Assembly (NCBI GenBank): GCA_964461815.1
Contig: CAYWVF010000002.1
Location: 76,142 to 140,141 of the forward strand
Direction of reading: 5' to 3'
DNA: 64,000 bases
Source: JAAZBA01 sp964461815
Lineage (GTDB): Bacteria; Bacillota; Clostridia; Oscillospirales; QAMX01
Below the pieces are notes generated by a model. That model was given only the letters and a program-made list of their open reading frames with translations, made no database searches and was not told the DNA's origin. Position numbers and translations under genes: made by a program. The stretch's first letter is position 1, and the number at the start of each line of letters is the position of its first letter. Below, piece by piece: positions 24,851 through 32,898 of this stretch.

Positions 24851-26296
24851 TCAGCTCCTTTCGAATGAATATCCGGCTCTGCAAAGCTTCGCTTCGGAGA
24901 ACGCAGGGCCTATAAGCTGCATACCTATCGGCATTCCGGTAGCTGTATCTGTACCGCATGGCAGTGACAGAGCAGGAATACCCGCAATGTTTATCGGTAC
25001 GGTGTAAATATCACCCATGTACATCTCAAGAGGATCACTTGTCTTTTCACCGAGCTTATATGCTACCGTGGGAGCAACAGGTGAGAGGATCATGTCGCAT
25101 TCACTGAATATTCTTTCGAAGTCACGCATGATGAGAGTGCGTACCTGAAGCGCTTTCTTGTAATATGCATCGTAGTAGCCGGCACTGAGTACGAATGAGC
25201 CGAGCATGATACGGCGCTTGACCTCAGCGCCAAAGCCCTCACTGCGTGAATTCATGTGGAGACTTTCGATGTCGGTAAATTTTTCGCTTCTGTAGCCGTA
25301 TTTCACACCGTCGAAGCGTGCGAGGTTTGAGGATGCCTCGGCACTTGATATTACATAGTATGCCGGAAGCGATGCACTCAGCGACGGAAGCGACGAATCG
25401 ATGATATGCGCGCCCATCGACTCATATTTTTTTGCAGCATTGAGAATAGCATCCTTGATAGAGGCGCTTATGCCCTCACCGAAATATTCCTTCGGGAGTG
25501 CGATCCTCATGCCCTTGATACCATGGTCGATATCATCAAGGCAGCTTCCGTATTCTACATCAAGTGAAGTGGAATCACGCTTATCATAGCCCTTGATAGC
25601 ATCAAGCACCATGGCACAGTCGTAAACATCCTTTGTTACAGGGCCGATCTGGTCGAGTGAGGATGCAAATGCCACAAGTCCGTAGCGTGATACAGTGCCG
25701 TAGGTAGGCTTCATACCTACGACTCCGCAGAACGCAGCCGGTTGACGGATAGAGCCGCCCGTATCTGAGCCGAGTGAGTATGCTGCAAGCTCACCTGATA
25801 CACAAGCTGCACTGCCGCCGGAGCTGCCGCCCGGTACACGGTCGAGGTCAAGAGGATTGTGCGTCTTCTTGAAGTGCGAATTTTCAGTCGTCGAGCCCAT
25901 AGCGAACTCATCCATGTTGAGCTTGCCGAGCATAACGAAGTCATTTGCACGAAGCTTTTCTATTACCGTTGCATCATAGGGTGGGATAAAGTTGTAAAGC
26001 ATTTTCGATGCACATGTCGTAAGAGTGCCCTTCGTACACATGTTGTCCTTAATTCCTGCCGGAATACCGGCGAGTGGTGACATTTTTTCACCCGACAGCA
26101 GCTTTCGATCTGTTTTTTCGGCATCTTCAAGTGCTTTTTCGGCTGTCACAGTCAGATATGCACCGATTTCACCGTCTTTTTCTTCGATTTTATCGAGATA
26201 AGCACGTGTGACCTCGACACTTGACAGCTCACGTGCTCTGATCGAATCGGAAAGCTGCTTTACAGTCATTTTTGTTATGTTCATATCTATAACCAT
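24851..26296 (-). CDS. gatA: Asp/Glu-tRNA amidotransferase subunit A
   Basis: 481 residues. Amidase-signature enzyme that releases ammonia from glutamine. The catalytic Lys is in A-G-I-K-D-N, and the Ser pair is in P-G-G-S-S-G-G-S and G-S-D-T-G-G-S-I-R-Q-P. Two starts are possible: ATG 26296, with AAAGGA 22 nt away across a hairpin, or ATG 26284, nearer to the usual family N-terminus and directly after an in-frame TAG of a small overlapping frame. The 158-bp gap from gatC is long for this operon. Confidence 0.94.
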   Translation of the reverse strand: MVIDMNITKMTVKQLSDSIRARELSSVEVTRAYLDKIEEKDGEIGAYLTVTAEKALEDAEKTDRKLLSGEKMSPLAGIPAGIKDNMCTKGTLTTCASKMLYNFIPPYDATVIEKLRANDFVMLGKLNMDEFAMGSTTENSHFKKTHNPLDLDRVPGGSSGGSAACVSGELAAYSLGSDTGGSIRQPAAFCGVVGMKPTYGTVSRYGLVAFASSLDQIGPVTKDVYDCAMVLDAIKGYDKRDSTSLDVEYGSCLDDIDHGIKGMRIALPKEYFGEGISASIKDAILNAAKKYESMGAHIIDSSLPSLSASLPAYYVISSAEASSNLARFDGVKYGYRSEKFTDIESLHMNSRSEGFGAEVKRRIMLGSFVLSAGYYDAYYKKALQVRTLIMRDFERIFSECDMILSPVAPTVAYKLGEKTSDPLEMYMGDIYTVPINIAGIPALSLPCGTDTATGMPIGMQLIGPAFSEAKLCRAGYSFERS

Positions 26297-26324
26297 ACTT
26301 TACTCAGTAAAGAATATGTCCTTT
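26297..26324 (-). promoter_or_regulatory. Shine-Dalgarno separated from gatA start by a hairpin
   Basis: AAAGGA at 26319-26324, then 6 nt, then CTTTAC-TGA-GTAAAG (26298-26312), then one base and the ATG. Folding the 15-nt hairpin reduces the spacing from 22 to 7 nt. Confidence 0.5.
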
Positions 26325-26361
26325 CTTTGGAATTTGCGGTGGTTTTTACATCAGTGAATGT

Positions 26362-26396
26362 GAGCTGAAGCTTTGGAAACAGCAAAAGCACAGCTC
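26362..26396. repeat. Hairpin in the gatC-gatA gap
   Basis: GAGCTG (26362-26367) pairs with CAGCTC (26391-26396), with an inner GCTTT/AAAGC. No T-run follows. It lies in the 158-bp gap inside the gat operon and could adjust the subunit ratio. Confidence 0.5.
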
Positions 26397-26454
26397 AAAA
26401 CAGGATCATTACAAAGACCTATAAAAATTGTTTTCCGGGAAATAATATAAGCTG

Positions 26455-26730
26455 TTATTCAACTACCTTAGGCACACTCAGACAGCCCTCATATTCAGCC
26501 GGAGCGTTTGAAAGAAGCTCATCTCTTGTGAATTCCGTAGCTGCGATATCCTTTCGGAATCTGTTTTTTATGGGCATAATGTGTGCGGTAGGCTCGACCC
26601 CCGTTGTGTCTATCTGTGACAGCTCATTTGCGAATGCAATGATATTCTCCAGATCCTTTGTCAGAGCTTCCTTTTCCTCCTCGGTAAACGACAGCCTCGA
26701 CAGCATTGCTACATTGTCTACATCGATCAT
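26455..26730 (-). CDS. gatC: Asp/Glu-tRNA amidotransferase subunit C
   Basis: 91 residues, usual length. GatC ties GatA to GatB. The L-S-R-L-S-F-T-E-E-E-K start, L-S-Q-I-D-T-T-G-V-E-P-T-A-H near residue 38 and the D-E-L-L-S-N-A-P stretch are the family pattern. AGGAGG lies 7 nt before the ATG. First gene of gatC-gatA-gatB-HAD, behind an Asn T-box. Confidence 0.94.
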   Translation of the reverse strand: MIDVDNVAMLSRLSFTEEEKEALTKDLENIIAFANELSQIDTTGVEPTAHIMPIKNRFRKDIAATEFTRDELLSNAPAEYEGCLSVPKVVE

Positions 26731-26787
26731 ATTACTATTCCTCCTAAACTACTGATCCTACAGCTTTGTGACGGGGCTCTCGGTAAA

Positions 26788-27076
26788 TAAAAAAAGCCCT
26801 TCGTCCTTAAAGGACGAAAGACTTGAATTCTTCCGTGGTACCACCCTTATTCCGACAGCTCTGTGCTATCGCTCAAACCCGTAGGTCTATACTAACCTGC
26901 GCCGACGTTAACGCTTCGGATGCGTCCGAGCCTACTTGTAAAAACTTTCGGTCGGCGGTTCGGGGATGTTCTTCCGATAGCACCTGCAAATGTCGGATTC
27001 GCACCGTATACCGACTCTCTGAATTTTGCACTCTGTGACGTACTCTTCCCGTCATTACCTTTAAAACCTTATTACA
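26788..27076 (-). promoter_or_regulatory. T-box leader, asparagine specifier
   Basis: The minus strand has the core AAGGGTGGTACCACGG (26833-26848) and a terminator stem CTTTCGTCCT / AGGACGAAGG followed by seven T in an eight-base run (26788-26820). In stem I the 3' side reads AGAACATCCCCG: AAC precedes the A and the TCCC that pairs with the 5' GGGA. AAC is an Asn codon. Uncharged tRNA-Asn would thus induce gatCAB. Confidence 0.85.
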
Positions 27077-27082
27077 TTACGT

Positions 27083-27111
27083 ATTATAATACTTGAAACG
27101 CAATTTTGCAA
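27083..27111 (-). promoter_or_regulatory. Promoter of the gat operon
   Basis: TTGCAA (27106-27111), 17 bp, TATAAT (27083-27088) on the minus strand. Confidence 0.8.
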
Positions 27112-27250
27112 CTGTTATTTTTCACACCATATTTTTCTCACGGAAAAATGATTTTATACATTTTTTACATCACGATACTGCACGTCGGAGCGTGATCGTT
27201 CTAAATCCGGGACAGACTGTATATAATAGCAGTGCAAGGAGGGATAAGCT

Positions 27251-28135
27251 ATGGCAAGAGCAGCATCACGGAGACGATCGAGACAAAAGCATATGAGTGA
27301 GAAAATGCTACAGCTGCTGGTGTGTACGATGCTTTTTTTCACAGCTGTGGTGATACGTACATTTGAGCTAGGTAGTGAGGATATGAAAAGCAGATTACTG
27401 TCTCAGCTCGAATACAGCATCGACTTAAGCGAAGTGATGGAGACTATAGGACGTGCCGTTACCGAGCCTACCGAAAGGGCTTTTAAGGCTGAGGAGGAGA
27501 TACTGCCTACACAGTCGATAAGTGAGATGCAGAAAGATACGGCAGAGGAAACGCAGAGCATAACACTGCCGCAGGAGGCTGAGGCTGTGAGCGTGATGGG
27601 TGCGCTGCCGATCGAGGAATCGATAGACTCCGAGGAGTCTATTGACTCCGAGGAGCCAACAGACTCAGAAGCGGTGGAGTCGGACGATGAGAAAACCATG
27701 CCGGATATAGTATACACAGGCAGCGTCAATATCCCATTCGAGCATGTCACGCCTGTATCGGGCAGGATCACAAGTAAATTCGGATATCGAGATCACCCTG
27801 TGGACGGAGAATATAAGTTCCACTACGGTATAGATATAGCTGCCGATACGGGAACTCCGATCAAATGCTTCGCAGACGGCGAGGTCGCGTTTGTAGGCTG
27901 CGGTGAGATAAACGGAAACTATATGAAGATCATGCATGATAACGGCTTTACTACAATGTATGCTCATTGTGAAAGGATCGATGTAAATGTTGGAGATAAG
28001 GTCAAGATGGGCGAGAAGCTCGGAGTAACCGGAGCAACAGGGACAGTATCCGGGCCGCATTTACATTTTCAAATATACTCAGACGGTATGCTTATAGACC
28101 CTGCGCTGTATCTTGAAGGGCTGATATGGACTTAA
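27251..28135 (+). CDS. SpoIVFA-like membrane protein with M23 (LytM) domain
   Basis: 294 residues. A basic N-terminus and one membrane segment (about 20-38) are followed by an acidic, Ser/Glu-rich linker with repeated I-D-S-E-E-S units (about 123-145) and a C-terminal M23 domain (170-290). The zinc ligands H-x-x-x-D (in H-Y-G-I-D-I) and H-L-H-F are present, so the domain could be active. The next gene, overlapping by 10 bp, encodes an M50 protease, the order of spoIVFA-spoIVFB. In that system FA holds BofA and the protease together. AGGAGGG precedes the ATG. A cell-wall hydrolase is the alternative reading. Confidence 0.75.
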   Translation: MARAASRRRSRQKHMSEKMLQLLVCTMLFFTAVVIRTFELGSEDMKSRLLSQLEYSIDLSEVMETIGRAVTEPTERAFKAEEEILPTQSISEMQKDTAEETQSITLPQEAEAVSVMGALPIEESIDSEESIDSEEPTDSEAVESDDEKTMPDIVYTGSVNIPFEHVTPVSGRITSKFGYRDHPVDGEYKFHYGIDIAADTGTPIKCFADGEVAFVGCGEINGNYMKIMHDNGFTTMYAHCERIDVNVGDKVKMGEKLGVTGATGTVSGPHLHFQIYSDGMLIDPALYLEGLIWT

Positions 28136-28749
28136 ACAGAAAAATACAGCTTTCCGTAAGCTTTGCCTTAAGTCTTATACTCCTGTATTATGACGTGTCG
28201 GGGATGTTCTTTTGCTTTCTCACAGCAGCAGCAGTCCATGAGCTGTTACATGCAGGTGCTGTTACGGCAAGCGGAGCAAGGATAATAGCTTTTGATATCT
28301 CGCCGTTCGGCGGCAGTATGAGCTATTCACCGTTGGCAAGCTACAGGGCAGATATGGTGATCGCTCTGGCAGGGCCGTTGGGCAGCTTTGCCGCCGCATA
28401 TGCAGCCTCTGCTGCGGCAAGACTGACAGATATCGCATGGCTGTACAGATTTTCTGGTACCTCACTCATGCTCGGCGCATTCAATCTTCTCCCGGTGATG
28501 CCGCTGGACGGAGGAAATATTATGAATGCCATGCTTACACAAAAATTGGGTTCTGATAGTGCGTTTCGCAGGATGAATAGCATATCGGTAATTTTTTGCA
28601 CGATTCTTATTCTTTTGGGGCTGTACATTTTCGTGATTTCACGTTATAATATTACTATGCTGTTTATTGCCGTGTGGCTTATGATATACAACATACGGCG
28701 TATAAGGATCTGCTTGAAAGGTGATATTTCAAGCAAGAGAAGGAGGTAG
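28126..28749 (+). CDS. SpoIVFB-like M50 intramembrane metalloprotease
   Basis: 207 residues, about six membrane segments. The zinc-binding H-E-L-L-H is at residues 38-42 and the third ligand is in L-P-V-M-P-L-D-G-G-N near residue 128. This is the compact SpoIVFB-type site-2 protease that cleaves pro-sigma-K. GAAGGG precedes the ATG, inside the end of the upstream gene. No CBS domain is present, unlike longer SpoIVFB proteins. Confidence 0.82.
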   Translation: MDLNRKIQLSVSFALSLILLYYDVSGMFFCFLTAAAVHELLHAGAVTASGARIIAFDISPFGGSMSYSPLASYRADMVIALAGPLGSFAAAYAASAAARLTDIAWLYRFSGTSLMLGAFNLLPVMPLDGGNIMNAMLTQKLGSDSAFRRMNSISVIFCTILILLGLYIFVISRYNITMLFIAVWLMIYNIRRIRICLKGDISSKRRR

Positions 28750-28776
28750 CTTTGCAAAGCAAGGCGTGTAAAAATA
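28741..28776 (+). promoter_or_regulatory. Shine-Dalgarno and palindrome ahead of the radical-SAM gene
   Basis: AGGAGG (28741-28746) is 30 nt from the ATG at 28777. The gap holds the palindrome GCTTTGCAAAGC (28749-28760), preceded by TA exactly as at trpB. A weaker AAGG at 28761 could serve instead. Confidence 0.4.
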
Positions 28777-30615
28777 ATGTACAAAAGAACACTTGAAGAA
28801 ATATTGCCTCTGGTAAGAAAGCCTGCAAGGTACTCCGGCGGTGAGTTCGGCGCAACGATAAAGCCACGTTCATCGGCTGAGCTGCGAGTAGCATTCTGCT
28901 TCCCGGACGTATATGAGGTAGGTATGTCACACCTCGGAATGAAGATACTTTATTCGCTTTATAATTCACTGGATTATGTATGGTGCGAACGCTGCTTTGC
29001 TCCGTGGCCCGATATGGAGGAGCTCATGCGTGAAAACGATATACCGCTCTACGGTCTTGAAAGCCGTGACAGTGTACGTAACTTTGATATCATTGCATTT
29101 ACTATTCAATATGAGCTGTGCTATACGAACATACTCAACATGCTCGACCTCTCGGGACTCCCGGTGAGATCGGCTGACCGTGGCGATGAGTATCCTCTCG
29201 TTATCGCAGGCGGCCCATGTACGTGCAACCCCGAGCCTATTGCCGATTTTATCGATCTGTTTGTCATAGGCGAGGGTGAAGAGGTATCCGTTGAGATCAT
29301 GGAGCTCTGCCGTCAGGCAAAGAAGGACGGAATATCGAAAAAGGAGCTTCTGAAACAGGCGTCAAAGCTCGAGGGAGTATATGTTCCGAGCCTGTATACT
29401 CCGATATACAATGAGGATGGCACACTAAAGGAGATGCGGGTCGAGGGCGATACACAAAAGGTGATTACAAAGCGTATAATTCGTGATCTTGATAACGTGT
29501 ATTACCCCGATAAATTTGTAGTACCGTCTACAGAGGTCATACATGACCGTGTAATGGTGGAGATACAGCGCGGATGTATACGTGGCTGTCGATTCTGTCA
29601 GGCAGGTCATACATATCGTCCGATACGTGAGAAGAATTATAAGACTTTGGCAAATCAGGTCAAGACGATAGCCGAGAATACAGGCTATGAAGAGGTATCA
29701 CTTACGAGCCTTTCCTCAAGCGACTATCATCAGCTCAAGGAGCTTGTAGATGAGATAATCGACTGGTGTGCAGAGCGTCATATATCTATCGCACTTCCGT
29801 CACAGAGAGCCGACAGCTTTTCCATGGAGCTTATGCAGAGACTCCAGGCTGTAAGAAAGACAGGCTTGACGTTTGCACCGGAAGCAGGTACGCAGCGTCT
29901 CAGAGATGTTATAAATAAAAATATCGTGGAGCAGGATCTTATCAACGCCTGCTCAATAGCATTCCGAGCAGGCTATAATTCCGTAAAGCTGTACTTTATG
30001 ATAGGATTGCCGACGGAGACATATGAGGATCTCGAGGGCATTGCCGATCTGGCACAGAAGGTGCTGCATACGTGGAGAGAAAGCTCCACAAAGAAGTCAA
30101 GAGGACTTACGATCACTATCGGTACATCGAGCTTTGTTCCGAAGCCGGGAACGCCGTTCCAGTGGTGTGCTCAGGATACGCTCGATGAGCTTAGAAGAAA
30201 GCAGGCGTTCCTCGTATCAAAGATGAAGATAAAGAATGTAAACTTTAATTATCATGATGCCGAGGTGAGTCATCTCGAGGGCGTGCTTGCACGAGGTGAT
30301 AGACGTATATGCGAGGTCGTTGAGCTTGCATGGCGTAAGGGCATGAAGTTTGACGCATGGGATGAATTTTTCAGACCGAGCGTATGGAAGGAATGCTTTG
30401 CCGAGGCAGGTCTGGATATGGGCTTTTACGCTAACCGAGAGAGAGCCGCGGACGAGCTGTTCCCGTGGGAGCATATATACAACGGAGTTACACGTGAGCA
30501 CCTCAGAAATGAATATGAGCGTGCGATGCAGGGCTTGACTTCACCCGACTGCCGCCGTGGCTGCTCGGCTTGCGGTGCTATGGAGCTTCTTGGAGGAGGA
30601 ATGTGTGATGCTTAA
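28777..30615 (+). CDS. B12-binding-type radical SAM protein (TIGR03960-like)
   Basis: 612 residues. The N-terminal third resembles a cobalamin-binding Rossmann domain; the radical-SAM cluster motif C-I-R-G-C-R-F-C is near residue 268. The C-terminus has a C-R-R-G-C-S-A-C-G-A cluster. The family is almost always next to the gene that follows here, and is often found near rnase G and ribosomal L21/L27 genes, which suggests a role in RNA or ribosome modification; this is not proven. Gene overlap with the next gene is 8 bp. Confidence 0.88.
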   Translation: MYKRTLEEILPLVRKPARYSGGEFGATIKPRSSAELRVAFCFPDVYEVGMSHLGMKILYSLYNSLDYVWCERCFAPWPDMEELMRENDIPLYGLESRDSVRNFDIIAFTIQYELCYTNILNMLDLSGLPVRSADRGDEYPLVIAGGPCTCNPEPIADFIDLFVIGEGEEVSVEIMELCRQAKKDGISKKELLKQASKLEGVYVPSLYTPIYNEDGTLKEMRVEGDTQKVITKRIIRDLDNVYYPDKFVVPSTEVIHDRVMVEIQRGCIRGCRFCQAGHTYRPIREKNYKTLANQVKTIAENTGYEEVSLTSLSSSDYHQLKELVDEIIDWCAERHISIALPSQRADSFSMELMQRLQAVRKTGLTFAPEAGTQRLRDVINKNIVEQDLINACSIAFRAGYNSVKLYFMIGLPTETYEDLEGIADLAQKVLHTWRESSTKKSRGLTITIGTSSFVPKPGTPFQWCAQDTLDELRRKQAFLVSKMKIKNVNFNYHDAEVSHLEGVLARGDRRICEVVELAWRKGMKFDAWDEFFRPSVWKECFAEAGLDMGFYANRERAADELFPWEHIYNGVTREHLRNEYERAMQGLTSPDCRRGCSACGAMELLGGGMCDA

Positions 30616-31255
30616 ATGCAGACTTCATTTTGAAAAAACAGGACCTGCGAAGTATATATCTCATCTCGATCTAATGCAGGTGTTCCGCCGCTCGTTTGCA
30701 CGTGCAAAGGTGCCGGTATCCTTTACTGAGGGCTTCAACCCTCACCCATATCTGTCGATAGCAATGCCGCTGCCTACCTGCTTTGAGGGCTTGGCAGAGC
30801 TTCTGGATTTTGATCTTGAATGTGATAAGATACCAGAGAACATGCTTTTAGACTTGAATAAGGCACTTCCCACAGGTATCAATGCGATAAGTATATTTCA
30901 GCGTGTACGTGCTCCGAAGTTTATCGAGTATGTAGCGTATGAAATACGTGCGTACGGAAAATTTGATGATGAAGCGGTACAGAAGCTGCTCGAGGGCGAG
31001 AACGTCATGATAATGAAGCGTTCCAAGAGCGGCGAAAGTGAGGTAGACGTTACGGCTTATCTGAGCGGAGTGAAAACGGCTCCGATACAAAACGGTATAC
31101 TGATCGAATGTCTGATGTCTGCCGGAAATATGAGCCTGAATCCCGAATATATAGTCAAGGCGATACAGAAATATCTCCCCGATTCGGATCTGAATTATGC
31201 TACATATAAGCGTACTGAGGTCTATGATAAGGATCTCAGACCGTTCAGATCGTAG
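30608..31255 (+). CDS. Radical-SAM-associated protein (TIGR03936, DUF2344)
   Basis: 215 residues from the ATG at 30608, with GGAGGAGG 8 nt upstream; the frame is open from 30557 inside the previous gene. The N-terminal F-E-K-T-G-P-A-K-Y-I-S-H-L-D-L-M and F-T-E-G-F-N-P-H-P motifs are the family signature. In some bacteria it is fused to the radical-SAM protein above, so the two most likely form one complex. Function unknown. Confidence 0.88.
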   Translation: MLKCRLHFEKTGPAKYISHLDLMQVFRRSFARAKVPVSFTEGFNPHPYLSIAMPLPTCFEGLAELLDFDLECDKIPENMLLDLNKALPTGINAISIFQRVRAPKFIEYVAYEIRAYGKFDDEAVQKLLEGENVMIMKRSKSGESEVDVTAYLSGVKTAPIQNGILIECLMSAGNMSLNPEYIVKAIQKYLPDSDLNYATYKRTEVYDKDLRPFRS

Positions 31256-31262
31256 GATCGTT

Positions 31263-31305
31263 CTACGCAGCGTAGGTTGTCAAAATGTCTGCCTTGCGTT
31301 ATAAT
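31263..31305 (+). promoter_or_regulatory. Promoter and palindromes ahead of the XRE gene
   Basis: TTGTCA (31277-31282), 17 bp, TATAAT (31300-31305). Just upstream is the perfect palindrome CTACGCAGCGTAG (31263-31275); its left arm also pairs with CGTAG at about 31251. Confidence 0.7.
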
Positions 31306-31327
31306 TTCGTCGTAAGGGAGGTACGTT

Positions 31328-31879
31328 ATGAATAATTATGTAACGGGAACGACGATCAAACGTCTGCGTGAGAAAAGCTGCATGACACAAGCGGAGCTTG
31401 CCGAAAAAATAAACGTGAGCAGTAAGACTGTGTCAAAGTGGAAAACGGCAAAGGGGCTTCTCGATATTACCCTTATAGAGCCTCTGGCAGGAGCACTCGG
31501 AGTGTCTGTAATGGAGCTTATGTCGGGAAATACCGTTATAAATGGTAATGTTTCCACAAATATGCTGAGGTCGGAGTTTTATGCTTGCTCTGTATGCGGT
31601 AATGTGATCCATGCCTGTGGATGTGCGGCAATAAGCTGCTGTGGGATAACACTTATGCCGTTGGAGGCTGAGATGTGTGATGATGAGCATTTTTTGACCG
31701 TAAGACATGATATGACGAAGCAGCATTACATATCCTTTATTGCTTTTCTTTCGGCTGACAGATATCATATAGTAAAGCTTTATCCTGAGGGAAACGCACA
31801 GACACGTATGAATATTTGCGGCGGAGGCTATGTGTATTTTTACTGTAATAAGTATGGCTTGTTTAAAAAGAAAATATAA
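31328..31879 (+). CDS. XRE-type HTH protein fused to a desulforedoxin-like domain
   Basis: 183 residues. The XRE helix-turn-helix covers residues 6-62 (L-R-E-K-S-C-M-T-Q-A-E-L-A-E-K-I-N-V). The rest has C87-x-x-C90 and C104-C105 with G-I-T-L-M, the spacing of the rubredoxin-like iron centre of desulforedoxin, plus His at 121, 127 and 133 that may correspond to the neelaredoxin-type site. It may sense redox state, superoxide or iron and act on its own promoter. GGGAGG precedes the ATG. Followed by a strong terminator, so it is monocistronic. Confidence 0.8.
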   Translation: MNNYVTGTTIKRLREKSCMTQAELAEKINVSSKTVSKWKTAKGLLDITLIEPLAGALGVSVMELMSGNTVINGNVSTNMLRSEFYACSVCGNVIHACGCAAISCCGITLMPLEAEMCDDEHFLTVRHDMTKQHYISFIAFLSADRYHIVKLYPEGNAQTRMNICGGGYVYFYCNKYGLFKKKI

Positions 31880-31896
31880 AACAGTATTTTATATTA

Positions 31897-31927
31897 AAAA
31901 AGAGGAGTATATGATACTCCTCTTTTT
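31897..31927. terminator. Bidirectional terminator, XRE gene / argF
   Basis: AAAAAGAGGAGTAT and ATACTCCTCTTTTT form a perfect 14-bp stem around ATG (31897-31910 with 31914-31927). Confidence 0.93.
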
Positions 31928-31944
31928 GTATTCACTTAGAAAAA

Positions 31945-32880
31945 TTATAGAATAGCCGCATCGGAGGACTTATTTCCCATGCACATGAGCATAACGGCTT
32001 TCTGTGCGTGGAGTCTGTTTTCAGCCTCCTCGAATATCTCCTTGGCATGTTCCTCAAATACATCGCCCATGATCTCTTCACCGCGATGTGCCGGCAGACA
32101 GTGGAGAACCATTACATCCTTGTTAGCTGCATCGCACAGCTCCTTCGTAATGCAGTAGCCTGCGAAATCCTTCTGACGCTTTGCAGCCTCGCCCTCTTGA
32201 CCCATGCTTGCCCATACATCTGTATAGAGCACGTCGGCATCCTTGGCGGCAGCATAGATGTCGCTTGTTACGCAGAGCTTATCACCGTACTGCTTTGCAA
32301 AATCAAGAACCTCGCTATCCGGACGATATGCATCGGGACAACCGATAGATACGGACATACCTGTCTTAAGACCGCCTACGATAAGTGAGTTAGCCATGTT
32401 GTTACCGTCACCGATATAGCACATTTTCAGACCCTTGAGGTCACCCTTGAATTCACGGATGGTCTGAAGATCAGCCATTACCTGGCAGGGATGGCAGAAG
32501 TCTGTGAGGCCGTTGATTATTGGGATGGAAGCGTACTGTGCAAGCTCCTCAACATCGGACTGCTTAAATGTACGGATCATGATACCGTCAAGGAAGCGGG
32601 AGAGCACACGAGCTGTGTCGGGCAGAGGCTCACCACGACCGATCTGAAGATCACGTGGGCTGAGGAAGAGTGCCTGACCTCCGAGCTGGTACATACCGAC
32701 CTCAAATGATACACGTGTACGTGTAGAGGATTTTTCGAATATCATACCAAGAGATTTTCCTGCAAGCGGAGCGGAGGAAATGCCACGCTTGAGGTCGAAT
32801 TTGAGCTTATCGGCAGTATCAAGTATATCGTATAATTCCGTTCCCGTGAAATCGAGAAGCTTTAAGAAATCCTTTTTCAT
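31945..32880 (-). CDS. argF: Ornithine carbamoyltransferase
   Basis: 311 residues. It makes citrulline from ornithine and carbamoyl phosphate. S-S-T-R-T-R near residue 52 binds carbamoyl phosphate; F-C-H-P-C-Q and H-C-L-P-A-H-R are the ornithine-side motifs. AAGGAG lies 7 nt before the ATG. Last gene of the arginine operon, 18 bp behind argD and followed by a terminator. Confidence 0.95.
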   Translation of the reverse strand: MKKDFLKLLDFTGTELYDILDTADKLKFDLKRGISSAPLAGKSLGMIFEKSSTRTRVSFEVGMYQLGGQALFLSPRDLQIGRGEPLPDTARVLSRFLDGIMIRTFKQSDVEELAQYASIPIINGLTDFCHPCQVMADLQTIREFKGDLKGLKMCYIGDGNNMANSLIVGGLKTGMSVSIGCPDAYRPDSEVLDFAKQYGDKLCVTSDIYAAAKDADVLYTDVWASMGQEGEAAKRQKDFAGYCITKELCDAANKDVMVLHCLPAHRGEEIMGDVFEEHAKEIFEEAENRLHAQKAVMLMCMGNKSSDAAIL

Positions 32881-32898
32881 AATATATCTCCTTAATTG

